Positions 23,287 to 34,600 are shown, counted from the first letter of the stretch. The stretch is DNA of 64,000 nucleotides from Allium sativum (GCA_030737875.1 CM060911.1:95686599-95750598), one strand, 5' to 3'. Numbers and translations: made by a program. The notes: a model not told the origin generated them from the sequence alone.

Positions 23287-23305
23287 GGGGGGGGGGGGGG
23301 GGGGG
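23287..23305. repeat. Poly-G (19) tract at the A'/C junction
   Basis: The tract sits in GTCGACCTGGG/GGTCGAC text related to 23890-23960 in B, where the matching place has only GGG. The join between truncated A' and resumed C lies within about 15 bases of it, so the junction deserves checking. Confidence 0.8.
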
Positions 23306-23318
23306 CAGGTCGACTATA

Positions 23319-23572
23319 GTTATATAGAGTTTGTTCCATTATGTTGTAAGTGTTGTACTCTAATAAGTGTATGTTATACAGTTGAGATTTTGTATTTCAA
23401 AAGTTATAATATATTATATTTTGTTCCGTTGCGATGTGAGATTCTGTGTTGTTATTTATGTTCTTCTTCTATCTCTTTCTTCTAAAAAAATGTTTTGTAT
23501 TTTCGTGATATTTGGGTTGGACGTATGATGTATATAGTCAACTCGGATGTTATGAAAATCTGGGTCATTATA
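23319..23572 (+). mobile_element. Element C, 5' LTR, last part
   Basis: C resumes after A' with the family end motif TTCCGTTGCGATGTGAG (23422-23438) and ends GGTCATTATA just before the primer-binding site. The terminal TA in place of CA is also seen in D4. Confidence 0.65.
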
Positions 23573-23574
23573 GT

Positions 23575-23586
23575 TGGTATCAGAGC
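23575..23586 (+). other. Primer-binding site of element C
   Basis: TGGTATCAGAGC is complementary to the 3' end of initiator tRNA-Met, two bases after the LTR end. Confidence 0.9.
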
Positions 23587-23644
23587 TTAGGTTGAGCGAA
23601 TAACTAGGCTTATTGGAATGTGCTCATTAGAGATAGGGTTAGTA

Positions 23645-23649
23645 GTACC
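23645..23649. repeat. Target-site duplication of B (GTACC)
   Basis: GTACC is repeated at 39156-39160 directly after the B LTR end, confirming both ends of B and that A was inserted later into it. Confidence 0.92.
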
Positions 23650-24048
23650 TGTAACACCCCGTAATTCTGTAACACTAGGATTCACAAATCAGGGAAGAAT
23701 CAAAAGTTAAAATCAAACTCAAGGGAAACGGGCTGCGCCATTGCGTTCGTCTCAGAATTCTGCATGAAAACGAGTCCGAGTTTGCGTAATTTGGAGTTCG
23801 TATGAGGAAGATATGGCCTCCGGAAGATTTAGGTCAAGTTCAAAATTCAAATCGGACCCAGATTGGGCTGGGCGGGAATTTTCCCGCCCAAGGCACCCAG
23901 GCCGACTGGGTAGTCGACCTGGGTCACCCAGGTCGACTGGGTAGTCGACCTGGGGGTCGACCCCCCTTGCTTTTTCCTGTTTTCTGCACCTGGTTCGTTC
24001 TTCTGTATTCGGACGCCATTCTGACCAGATTCATTGACTTCTACACCG

Positions 24049-24054
24049 TATAAA
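24049..24054 (+). promoter_or_regulatory. Candidate TATA box of LTR B
   Basis: TATAAA lies in CACCGTATAAACAGCCC, about 400 bases from the LTR start, followed by a pyrimidine-rich leader (CTCCTTCTCTATTC). A has its TATA box at a comparable place. Confidence 0.55.
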
Positions 24055-24479
24055 CAGCCCTAGTCTCCTTCTCTATTCACAATTCTTCTCTACCCTTATG
24101 CTGCAAAGATTCTTAGTGAACATGGCTTCTTCTCCTCCACTTAAAATAAATAATAAATAGAATAATATATATATAATAAATCAAGACGAGGAGATGTTGC
24201 TCAAAGACTTTCAAGAAGAGATTCGAATCAAGATTAAAGATTCAAGGATCAAAGGCTAACGTCGCATGAATCATAGCAACGCCATCTTTCTTTTCTAATC
24301 TAAATTTTTGTAAGTCAGTTATTTCTAGATTTGAACATTTTTCTCTGTTCGTGACATGAAATTAAACGAATAAAAGAATATGCCAAATCTCTCTCTCTAT
24401 TCGAATCAGTGCCTATACTCTTGAACCCAATTAAGAACTGTTATGATTCGAGGACAAATAGGACCATGACTATGAAACT

Positions 24480-24600
24480 ATGGACCTTAAAACCATATGC
24501 CTATGACTATGAACATTTGCCTATGACTATGAACATTGCCTATGACTATGGACATTGCCTATGACTATGAACATTGCCTATGACTGTGACTGTGACTATG
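24480..24600 (+). repeat. Tandem repeat of about 20 bp in LTR B
   Basis: About six copies of a unit with TGCCTATGACTATGAACAT are found here and not in A. It lies in the presumed intron of the LTR. Confidence 0.8.
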
Positions 24601-25110
24601 AGGATTATTTTCTTGACTATGCCTATGCCTTTGATTAGGAAATATAAACTATTGCCTATGACATAACAAGGACATCTGTGATTAAACACCTGTGATTCAT
24701 GACTAGGAAAGTGTTGCTTAAGTTTTGTGACTATGAAATTGGGTCTAAACCCGATCATCTATTCTGTCTATTCTTGGTTATCTTTGGTTTTAGACCTTGG
24801 GAATTTACCTATTAAGTTTGGTCTACCCATGTTCTTGAACCTATGTCTCTATTCTGTCTATTCTCGGTTTTAGACCTGGGGAATTTACCTATTGAGTAAG
24901 GTCTACCCATGTTCTTGAACCGACGTCGTTATTCAACCCTTTTTATGCCAGTTAGTATGCCTATCTTTTGCATAACATCTTTGGTTCATTCCCTATTTTC
25001 TACGAACCTAGCTTTAGTTATAATCAAGACTGAATCACGATTATACGAATGGTGGGAATGTGGTTTGGGCAAAATATGAAATTTACTAAAAAACGTATTT
25101 TAACTTGGAA

Positions 25111-25115
25111 ATTAG
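25111..25115. repeat. Target-site duplication of element A (ATTAG, left)
   Basis: ATTAG is repeated at 36117-36121 immediately after the 3' LTR. Confidence 0.93.
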
Positions 25116-25699
25116 TGTAACAACCCGTATTTTCAATAACCTATTATAACATAAATGGAGGCAGAATTAAACTGTAAAATCTGAATCAAGGGAAACGGGC
25201 TATGCCATTGCGTTCGTCTCGGAAAAATACGCGAAATAGAGTCCGAGTTTTTGAAAATCGGAGTCTGTATGACCAAGATATGGCCTCGCGAAGTTTCACG
25301 AAAAATTCCCAAACTTAAAGTATACTTAATTAAGTGAAATGGGTTGCACAGAGAAATATATATATATTGATATATATATATATATAATTGAAAATTAAAT
25401 AAATAAATATGCAAAAATGTTCAAAACAGCGAATTGGGAGAGGGGAATAACCGAACCGGCCGATTTTTGAGGTCGACCCGAGCTTGCTGGGTCGACTAGG
25501 GGTTAATCCAGGGTGTTTGGCTATCAACCCGTGGGCCGATTCGCTCAAATGCAGATTTTGCATTTGGATGGTTCTCATGGTTCATCTTTAATCTAAAGGC
25601 CCTAGATGGTTCCTACACTTGACTTCTTCCCCAAGACATGCTTTGATGGCTTGGATTGAATCTAGGTTTAATCCTATGGCCTAAAACACTTGCCTAATC

Positions 25700-25707
25700 T
25701 ATAAATA
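25700..25707 (+). promoter_or_regulatory. TATA box of the A 5' LTR
   Basis: TATAAATA in AATCTATAAATAAGACCC is a textbook plant core promoter element. The identical copy in the 3' LTR is at 32190-32197. The start of the genomic RNA should lie about 30 bases downstream. Confidence 0.7.
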
Positions 25708-26746
25708 AGACCCTAACCTATCCTAAATCCTCATTATTCATTCATGCAACTAAACTATGGCAAAATTTTACCTCTCATGGCCTCCACTCTCTTCATAAAA
25801 TTTCTAAATGGTTTCTATGAGAGATTTTCCATGCATACAAGTGTTTTCAAGCTTATATGAGTGTCATTAGCTTGCATTCAAGTCAAGTTTCTATCTTTGC
25901 ATCATAAAGCAAGGGTTTTGATCATTTTGGCTCAAGGGTTTTTATGTTAGAGCTTGCATTTTGGGTCTATTTGATTGCATAAGGGCTTTGTCATATCTTT
26001 TGTGCCTTCATAGCAATGTAAGCCCTTTCCCTACTCTTAGATATTAACTATGAAGTTAAATGTTCATGTTGCAAGTTTGGGTTTGATCATTGAGTATGAC
26101 ACATGCTGTCATGTCATGCAAGTTTATGAAGTCATTATATTGATCTTGTGACCTAAAAGCTACAACCTTTATGTTGAAATGTTGCATTAGGCAACATGAG
26201 AACCCTCATAACCTTTATGTCGACTTGCATATGAAGTCATAACCCTTATATGATGATATATGCAAGTTACTAGTCATCATTCCATATCTTTTGTCACCAT
26301 GATTCGCTTATGTGCCAAGTTTTGGTTTATGCATGTTTTGAGGCTTAAGAATGTAACATGCAAGTTAATGAACACATTTGTGCCTCATTTGCCACCATGA
26401 TTAACTTGTGGCTTAATATCCATTTTTGTCATGCCTTTGCCAAGTCTCTTCTTTTAATCCATTACGTTGTCGCGAACGTATATGCGAGTTTAAAAGCGTT
26501 GGGTTATGTTATGGGTAATTTCTAATGACTTGAAAATACAACTTGAAAACATGAATTGAAATATAACATGGAAGTTGACATGTAAGTATGCATAAAAACA
26601 TAAGCTTGGGAATTTACCTATTAAGTTAGGTCTACCCTTTGGGAATTTACCTATTAAGTTAGGTCTACCCAAATGCTTGAAAACTTGTAACATGTTTTGG
26701 GAAACATGATGGACATGACACTTAGATAATATAAGTGTGGCCAACT

Positions 26747-26831
26747 CGAGGTTGGGTTGAGTTTGCAACGTAAAACTACCCGGAACCGACCGGCCTAACT
26801 AGTAGTTGCAAACAATAGGACCCAATGTGAG
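26747..26831 (+). other. Covarying two-stem module 1 of A
   Basis: The outer stem is TTGGGT (26752-26757) with ACCCAA (26820-26825). The inner stem is GTTTGCAAC (26761-26769) with GTTGCAAAC (26805-26813). The core CCGG-AACCGA-CCGG (26780-26793) can form a small hairpin. The copy in the 3' LTR is at 33237-33321. Confidence 0.65.
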
Positions 26832-26856
26832 AAGTTGGTCATGTTGTGCTTGAACC

Positions 26857-26935
26857 CGAGGTTAGAACAAGTTGTGGTGTAAAGCTACCCGGAACCGACC
26901 GGCTTAACAAGTAACCACAACAAAGTCTAATGTGA
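26857..26935 (+). other. Covarying two-stem module 2 of A
   Basis: The outer stem is TTAGA (26862-26866) with TCTAA (26926-26930). The inner stem is GTTGTGGT (26871-26878) with ACCACAAC (26914-26921). The core is the same as in module 1 (CCCGGAACCGACCGGC). The stems differ from module 1 but keep pairing. The second copy is at 33347-33425. Confidence 0.65.
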
Positions 26936-26949
26936 GAGGTGAAGGTGCA

Positions 26950-27770
26950 TTAAGTAATTAATGCCACATGATAGGGTTAAGTTAATTTGATTAATGACTC
27001 TTAACCAAATATGAGATGGACAAATGGGTTAAGTAATTTGATTAGGCTAATGATACTTAACAAAACATGACAAGGTTGGGTAGGTTAAGTAACTTGATTT
27101 GCCTAATGACACTTAACCATTTTTATATGACTAGTGGATGGGGTTAAGTTAACCAACACTTAATCAATCCAACGCGATAACTTGGTAAGGTTAAGTAAGT
27201 TTTCTTAATGACGCTTAACCGAAAAATACGGTTAACGAATGGGGTTAAGATTAGACTCAACTCGTCTAAACATGGAAATCGGATGGGGTTAAGTTAGCCT
27301 AGACTTAATTAATCCCACTTGGTAGTTTAATGGGGTTAAGTTAAACACTTAACTAATCTAAACATGATGAATTGATGTGGTTAAGTGACCTATACTTAAC
27401 CAATCTAACTCGTGAATTTATTGAGGTTAAGTTAACCTATACTTAACCGATCTAACGTGAAAACATGATAAGGCTAAGTCACGAATCGCTTGAATACACT
27501 TGACCGATTTGACTGAGTAAATTGATAGGGTCAAGTTAATATATACTTAACCAATCTAGAATGATAATTGGACGAGGTTAAGTCGTGAATTGCTTAATAC
27601 ATACTTAACCAACGTGAGCATGGTTTGTAGGGTTAAGTCTCGGACTTGGATACTTAGCCAATTTTGACATGATTTGAAGACGGGTTAAGTCTTGGACTTG
27701 GATACTTAGCCAATTTTGACATGATTGGTAGACGGGTTAAGTCATGAACTTAAGTGACACTTAATCCATT
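26950..27770 (+). repeat. GGTTAAGT/ACTTAACC inverted-repeat array, A 5' LTR
   Basis: About fifteen units of 40-60 bases have GGTTAAGT (or GGGTTAAGT) followed within 10-30 bases by ACTTAACC or ACTTAGCC. Downstream (27830-27890) the arms change to CTAAG...CTTAG or ACTAAG...CTTAGT and still pair. Units differ in spacer, so the array is old or under selection for its arms. The identical array in the 3' LTR spans 33440-34260. Confidence 0.82.
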
Positions 27771-29628
27771 ATGTAAACCCTAGTTCTGAGGATAGGGGAT
27801 AACCGTAGTTAACAAGGATAACGGGAATAAGGCTAAGTGGTAAACCTTAGTTGAGGAATAACTAAGTAATGATTCTTAGTCAAGGAAATTTAGACCAGTT
27901 CATAGATAGATGAGTAACCTGATACGGTAGGTCATCGTTTAAGTATACAAGTAGGTGCAAGTGTCTGATTTAGATAAAGGCTCCAGCGAACTGGGTAACG
28001 AAGCAGCGGCTTCGGGGAACATGAGGGTATTCTTGGTATCCCTCTATGAGCTGCCAGGTGATTATACTAGGCTCATGAGAGGTTAAGGTCTGCGTTAGAA
28101 GAACCAAGAGTATGCCTTGGTTGCTATGCGAGCGACCTAAAGACGGGGATGGATAGGGGATAGTCGACGATACACGGTCGTACCCTAGATAGCATTTCGT
28201 TAGACTACCTACCATCTTTGGTCAAGCGTGTACGTACGGAAAGGCAGAGAACACCCAATAGACCATAATTGCTATCTAATTATGGTTGCGGTAAGGCTAG
28301 GATTGTGGGTTGGCCAGTAGTGTGTTCTCATACAGGATTTATCCTGTCTTGTCTTTCACTAGTTGAGGGAGGGGTCGCGTGGGACCATAGCCACGTATAG
28401 AAAAACAGACCTTAGCATCTACATCAGCAGATAAATCGAAAGCTCCCGACCGAGTCCTGTATTTCTCGATCTGCCCTGTGACAGGACTCGGATGGCACGA
28501 TGTGATACATGTGCATACAGTCATGGAAAATGATTCACGATGAATGCGTGGGAAAAAGGGCGCGGTTGACGGTTAGCGTAAATCCCAGTGGCCCTGTGTG
28601 GTTGAACCAAAACCGAGATACGAAAACGTGCAATAGGTAAGCGTAATCCCTAGTGGCCCTAGGTAGCATAAGTCCTAGTTGTACAAACGATAATTCATGT
28701 TGGAAGACCCTAGCTAGGTTTAGGGTAACAGTCCAAACCGATCTTAAGGATCATGGAACTATGTTAAAGAAATATAGAATCTCATGGGAAAGCTTGTATG
28801 GTCTACGGCAAGGGACTGAACATTTACATGGAATAAAACATACAAGTTGAGTAACCTATATATGCGATATATTAGGTTGACATGGACCATTACGCGACTT
28901 TTGAGTGAGGGTCATTCTTGGTTAACACATGACACGGTGGGGATACTAGTACGGTAGGTGTAGAGCTAAAATACAGGATAGATATCACGGGGCGTTATAC
29001 GTGACAGATATCTTGGGGATATTATACTTGATAGAAACCTGACGATGTGATACCTTGTTTTATCTTGACATCGTAATTTATCATGACACCTTAGTTTATC
29101 TGAGTTCAGTAGTTCATCCTGTTATTTTGATTTAGCTTATCTATCTTGTTATCATGCTTATGTTCATCTCAGTTTCTCATGTCAGTTAACTTTACTAGTT
29201 TTTATGCTAATAGTAGATAGGGCTTTCTCAGTCTTTTTGACTGACCCGTTTTGTTTCGCCTCTTTTCTTCCGTTTCCCCCCCAGGTTACAGGGAGGAAAT
29301 ACTGTTGTTTAGTTCGGACTTCTTCTGCTTGAAGGTCATCATGGATGGCTTGGACTTTTCTTGCCTAATGGCTACTTTACTGTTTTTACTTGGGGAATAA
29401 TTTATGAAAATGTCTTTATGCTTCTTTACTATTGCAAGACAGGTTTTGATGTACTCTGATGTAAAAGGCTTTAGACCTTATTTATTCATGTTATGAAAGT
29501 TTGATTTTACTTCCGCTATTTTTATATGTTCTGTCTTGTGATATTTCTGTGCATGTTTACCAATAATGCCCCTCTAAAGCTAGTGCATTCCTTTGCGAGT
29601 GACCCTAGCGGAGGCGGGGTGTTACACG

Positions 29629-29640
29629 TGGTATCAGAGC
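29629..29640 (+). other. Primer-binding site of element A
   Basis: TGGTATCAGAGC lies two bases after the 5' LTR and is complementary to initiator tRNA-Met. Confidence 0.95.
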
Positions 29641-31591
29641 AGATGGTTACCAGACTGGGCAAAAGTTTTTAAAGACCTTCTGAAAACTATTTGAAAAAAA
29701 AAACCGTTTACAAAGAAGCATTTTTCAAGAAAATTTTCTTTTAAAAGAAAAAGGCTATTCCCCAAAGGCCATTAGCACTATCCTTGTTTCCTTAATTGAG
29801 TCTCTTTTCCTTTCTTTCCTCCATCTGTAGTCACAGTAGTTTTAACTGCGACTAGTCTTTTCTACCTACGAAAGTGCTTTCCATACGATGGAGGTGGTTC
29901 TCGAGAGACCAGTGGTCGCGTTATAAGAAAGGATCGTGAGAAAGAAGGATAAAGGATACGAGCTTAAGGATGAGCAACTTGTTGGTATGGCTTAGTCCTC
30001 AAAGGAGGGAGAAAGATGAACAATGAAACCCATGACGAGAGAGTACCTTTGGCATGGTAAAACGGGGCGGATAGTTAAGTATTATGGGACAAGGATAAGA
30101 TCATCGGGAGGGCAGTAGTATGCTCTCATTTATAGAGTACCTCGGAAGGAGGGTAACGATCTTGTTAAAGGTTTAGCTTTTCATCTCTATCATCCCGTTA
30201 GGACTTCGTTGTTCGTATCATTTAAGTCTGCTTCGATAGTTGAGTCTCTGCACCTTAAGTACTAGCGTAATAGAGAATCCCATTTTTGTCTCAAAGTCCT
30301 ATTGGAGAATCAGTCCATTTATACATGACTTGTTTGGATTTGGGAATGTCTATGCCAAGTGTTGAGTTTGGAAATAATGCTTATGTTTATAAGCTATGGA
30401 TGGATTCTAGGGATGAAGTGGTTATCCAGTAGGGGGTGCCACTTTCGGTTTTGATAGGAGGGTAGTTAGACCTTTTGACTAGCCTTGGTAATGCCCTCGA
30501 AGTATCGGGTAACCTTTTTGAGGTTCTGTCATGACTAGTTACTTAGAATCCCTTGATGCCTTTATTGGAAATTTGAAGCCCGATCGTGTGGTGTTCGCCA
30601 ATAAGACGGATGGTTTACTTCATTTATGCATGGGTTATAGAGATCACCCTAGTAAGTGCGCATGATAACCTGATTGACATCTGTTTACTTTCAAGATAAA
30701 GTTCTTCTACATGGAATGCCTTATAGTATATAAACGAGATCCAAGATTCACTAGTGAATTTTGGAAAGCTTGCATGAGATCATGAGTACGCAGTCATGTT
30801 TGCGTCAAGTATTCTAGGAAAAGGATAAGTGCAAGTGGAACGAGAGGCGACGAAGAAATGAGTTCCAGCTCATGTTATGGAAACAGGAATAAGAAGCTAC
30901 AAAATCGCGAAGTTAAAAGACGACTTTGATGGTCAAAGACTAGATACGCGCATGATATCTCTTTTTGGGAGTATATCCTTGATCCCTGTTTTCTGTAGAG
31001 CTTACTTGTAGGCTCTCTTTTGTGGACATCCTCTCGGTCCTATTCTCCGTTACAAACCCTGTAAGGAGTTTGTCCTGTTTATCTTCTCGACCTTATTTCA
31101 GGGAATTCTAGGTAGAACCCTATGGATGTAAACATGTATTTGAAACATGTTATGACTGATATGGTTAAAAGTGGTTGCAAGTGGTTGCTCGTGGATGCAC
31201 GAATACACATTAGATACTAGCTCGACTCGGTCACATTTCATATTGCATATGCACGAGTATTTATACTTGTTTATGGATGAAATCGAATGTATTATCATGC
31301 GGTTGTTGCATATGAATGAATGATTGTGCACGCATATAGTATCTATATGACTAGGACTATTTGCATACATGTTGGATTCATGGCACTATACATATTTTGC
31401 ATTAGAAAGATTATTCAGGCATGATCATTAGCATTAGCTAAGGAACATGTACACACACGTTTTGCATATATTCATACAGCATTAGAAATCATCTAAGGAC
31501 AATGGTTGCTTGTGGATGAAGTTTTGAGTAGATGGATGATGGACGGTAGGATATGTTCTTCCTAACTTGGAGATTTCGGGGACGAAATCCT

Positions 31592-31606
31592 AAAAGGTGG
31601 GGAGAA
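31592..31606 (+). other. Polypurine tract of element A
   Basis: A purine-rich run with one T directly before the 3' LTR start at 31607. Confidence 0.85.
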
Positions 31607-34600
31607 TGTAACAACCCGTATTTTCAATAACCTGTTATAACATAAATGGAGGCAGAATTAAACTGTAAAATCTGAATCAAGGGAAATGGGCTATGCCATT
31701 GCGTTCTTCTCGGAAAAATACGCGAAATAGAGTCCGAGTTTTCGAAAATCGGAGTCCGTATGACCAAGATATGGCCTCGCGAAGTTTCACGAAAAATTCC
31801 CAAACTTAAAGTATACTTAATTAAGTGAAATGGGTTGCACAGAGAAATATATATATATATATTGATATATATATATAATTGAAAATTAAATAAATAAATA
31901 TGCAAAAATGTTCAAAACAGCGAATTGGGAGAGGGGAATAACCGAACCGGCCGATTTTTGAGGTCGACCCAAGCCCGCTGGGTCGACTAGGGGTTAATCC
32001 AGGGTGTTTGGCTGTCAACCCGTCGGCCGATTCGCTCAAATGCAGATTTTCATTTGCATGGTTCTCATGGTTCATCTTTAATCTAAAGGCCCTAGATGGT
32101 TCCTACACTTGACTTCTTCCCCAAGACATGCTTTGATGGCTTAGATTGAATCTAGGTTTAATCCTATGGCCTAAAACACTTGCCTAATCTATAAATAAGA
32201 CCCTAACCTATCCTAAATCCTCATTATTCATTCATGCAACTAAACTATGGCAAAATTTTAACTCTCATGGCCTCCACCCTCTTCATAAAATTTCTAAATG
32301 GTTTCTATGAGAGATTTTCCATGCATACAAGTGTTTTCAAGCTTGTATGAGTGTCATTAGCTTGCATTCAAGTCAAGTTTCTATCTTTGCATCATAAAGC
32401 AAGGGTTTTGATCATTTTGGCTCAAGGGTTTTTATGTTAGAGCTTACATTTTGGGTCTATTTGATTGCATAAGGGCTTTGTCATATCTTTTGTGCCTTCA
32501 TAGCAATGTAAGCCCTTTCCCTACTCTTAGATATTAACTATGAAGTTAAATGTTCATGTTGCAAGTTTGGGTTTGATCATTGAGTATGACACATGCTATC
32601 ATGTCATGCAAGTTTATGAAGTCATTATCTTGATCTTGTGAGCTAAAAGCTACAACCTTTATGTTGAAATGTTGCATTAGGCAACATGAGAACCCTCATA
32701 ACCTTTATGTCGACTTGCATATGAAGTCATAACCCTTATATGATGACATATGCGAGTTACTAGTCATCATTCCATATCTTTTGTCACCATGATTCGCTTA
32801 TGTGCCAAGTTTGGGTTTATGCATGTTTTGAGGCTTAAGAATGTAACATGCAAGTAAATGAACACATTTGTGCCTCATTTGCCACCATGATTAACTTGTG
32901 GCTTAATATCCATTTTTGTCATGCCTTTGCCAAGTCTCTTCTTTTAATCCATTACGTTGTCGCGAACGTATATGCGAGTTTAAAAGCGTTGGGTTATGTT
33001 ATGGGTAATTTCTAATGACATGAAAATACAACTTGAAAACATGACTTGAAATATAACATGGAAGTTGACATGTAAGTATGCATAAAAACATAAGCTTGGG
33101 AATTTACCTATTAAGTTAGGTCTACCCTTTGGGAATTTACCTATTAAGTTAGGTCTACCCAAATGCTTGAAAACTTGTAACATGTTTTGGGAAACATGAT
33201 GGACATGACACTTAGATAATATAAGTGTGGCCAACTCGAGGTTGGGTTGAGTTTGCAACGTAAAACTACCCGGAACCGACCGGCCTAACTAGTAGTTGCA
33301 AACAATAGGACCCAATGTGAGAAGTTGGTCATGTTGTGCTTGAACCCGAGGTTAGACCAAGTTGTGGTGTAAAGCTACCCGGAACCGACCGGCTTAACTA
33401 GTAACCACAACAAAGTCTAATGTGAGAGGTGAAGGTGCATTAAGTAATTAATGCCACATGATAGGGTTAAGTTAATTTGATTAATGACTCTTAACCAAAT
33501 ATGACATGGACAAATGGGTTAAGTAATTTGATTAGGCTAATGATACTTAACAAAACATGACAAGGTTGGGTAGGTTAAGTAACTTGATTTGCCTAATGAC
33601 ACTTAACCATTTTTATATGACTAGTGGATGGGGTTAAGTTAACCAACACTTAATCAATCCAACGCGATAACTTGGTAAGGTTAAGTAAGTTTTCTTAATG
33701 ACGCTTAACCGAAAAATACGGTTAACGAATGGGGTTAAGATTAGACTCAACTAGTCTAAACATGGAAATCGGATGGGGTTAAGTTAGCCTAGACTTAATT
33801 AATCCCACTTGGTAGTTTAATGGGGTTAAGTTAAACACTTAACTAATCTAAACATGATGAATTGATGTGGTTAAGTGACCTATACTTAACCAATCTAACT
33901 CGTGAATTTATTGAGGTTAAGTTAACCTATACTTAACCGATCTAACGTGAAAACATGATAAGGCTAAGTCACGAATCGCTTGAATACACTTGACCGATTT
34001 GACTGAGTAAATTGATAGGGTCAAGTTAATATATACTTAACCAATCTAGAATGATAATTGGACGAGGTTAAGTCGTGAATTGCTTAATACATACTTAACC
34101 AACGTGAGCATGGTTTGTAGGGTTAAGTCTTGGACTTGGATACTTAGCCAATTTTGACATGGTTTGAAGACGGGTTAAGTCTTGGACTTGGATACTTAGC
34201 CAATTTTGACATGATTGGTAGACGGGTTAAGTCATGAACTTAAGTGACACTTAATCCATTATGTAAACCCTAGTTCTGAGGATAGGGGATAACCGTAGTT
34301 AACAAGGATAACGGGAATAAGGCTAAGTGGTAAACCTTAGTTGAGGAATAACTAAGTAATGATTCTTAGTCAAGGAAATTTAGACCAGTTCATAGATAGA
34401 TGAGTAACCTGATACGGTAGGTCATCGTTTAAGTATACGAGTAGGATCAAGTATCTGATTTAGAAAAAGGCTCCAGCGAACTGGGTAACGAAGCAGCGGC
34501 TTCGGGGAACATGAGGGTATTCTTGGTATCCCTCTATGAGCTGCTAGGTGATTATACTAGGCTCATGAGAGGTTAAGGTCTGCGTTAGAAGAACCAAGAG

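Larger units (their letters stand above)
19446..23318 (-). mobile_element. A': minus-strand LTR of the A/B family, truncated at its start
   Basis: The plus strand begins TGTAACACCCCACATC, the reverse complement of an A/B-type LTR end. The content runs in the reversed order of A and B: end motif with GCGGAAAATAAA (19551-19562), poly-G tract (19810-19823), CTGAC site near 19858 (minus), GGTTAAGT array (20700-21560), two covarying stem modules (21595-21680, 21719-21803), and a TATA-like CCTATAAAATAAC (23136-23124, minus). It stops in the GTCGACC-rich part beside a 19-base poly-G tract (23287-23305), about 300 bases short of where B and A begin. A deletion, or an assembly break at the poly-G, could explain this. 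No protein gene was recognised. Confidence 0.72.
23573..23649 (+). mobile_element. Element C interior, first 77 bp
   Basis: The sequence after the primer-binding site (GAGATAGGGTTAGTAGTACC) resembles 50125-50145 in D1. It is interrupted by solo LTR B and continues at 39161. Confidence 0.8.
23650..25115 (+). mobile_element. Solo LTR B, first part
   Basis: B begins TGTAACACCCCGTAATT. Without the A insertion and its duplicated 5 bases, B is 4500 bp, the same size class as the A LTR. It shares with A the start text (GGGAAACGGGCT, GCCATTGCGTTCGTCTC), a TATA box (24049-24054), a donor-like TTTTTGTAAGTC (24305-24316) and GGGAATTTACCTATT repeats (24800-24905). A tandem repeat of about 20 bases (CCTATGACTATGAACATTG type) lies at 24480-24600. 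No interior follows, so B is a solo LTR. Confidence 0.88.
26018..29284 (+). other. Candidate intron within the A LTR (3.27 kb)
   Basis: A donor-like AAT|GTAAGC begins at 26018. The acceptor-like site ends at 29284 with a long pyrimidine run (TCTTTTCTTCCGTTTCCCCCCCAG). A branch-site match CTGAC lies 40 bases before the acceptor. The stretch between contains all hairpin arrays. The equivalent sites in B are 24310 and 38803. Splicing is inferred from signals only. Confidence 0.4.
25116..29626 (+). repeat. Element A, 5' LTR
   Basis: The LTR runs from TGTAACAACCCG to GGGGTGTTACA. In order: GTCGACC-rich start region, TATA box (25700-25707), short leader with ATG at 25757 opening only 13 codons, donor-like CAATGTAAGCCC (26014-26025), paired GGGAATTTACC hairpins (26608-26670), two covarying modules (26747-26935), GGTTAAGT array (26950-27770), mixed sequence (27780-29220), CTGAC (29241-29245) with CCCCCCCAGG acceptor (29276-29285), TTCCGCT motif (29511), and an end region shared with B and A'. 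Confidence 0.93.
29627..31606 (+). mobile_element. Element A interior, non-coding (1980 bp)
   Basis: The interior contains no open frame longer than about 90 codons and no recognised gag or pol motif. Sections such as 30030-30700 have mixed composition and may be heavily decayed coding sequence, but no motif proves it. A polypurine tract AAAAGGTGGGGAGAA (31592-31606) follows TTTCGGGGACGAAATCC. The TGATGATG hairpin of C, D and E interiors is not found here. Confidence 0.88.

Noticed and set aside
26752..26825. tRNA-like cloverleaf
   Set aside because: The 74-base unit has a 7-pair outer stem like an acceptor, but no D or T arm and no anticodon loop. The fold is nested, not cloverleaf.
27000..27760. 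Telomere-like or CRISPR-like repeat array
   Set aside because: GGTTAAGT is not the plant telomere unit. The repeats are inverted and unevenly spaced, and the setting is a plant LTR.
28653..28850. 65-codon frame conserved at 35143-35340
   Set aside because: Same explanation: the two LTRs of element A are about 99 percent alike everywhere.
29892..29913. Dimer-type hairpin in the A interior around TCTCGAGA
   Set aside because: The loop is palindromic but the stem is only about four pairs, and no other copy exists here for comparison.
30030..30760. Decayed gag or pol in the A interior
   Set aside because: No conserved motif (zinc knuckle, protease DTG, reverse transcriptase YxDD, integrase) could be found in any frame.
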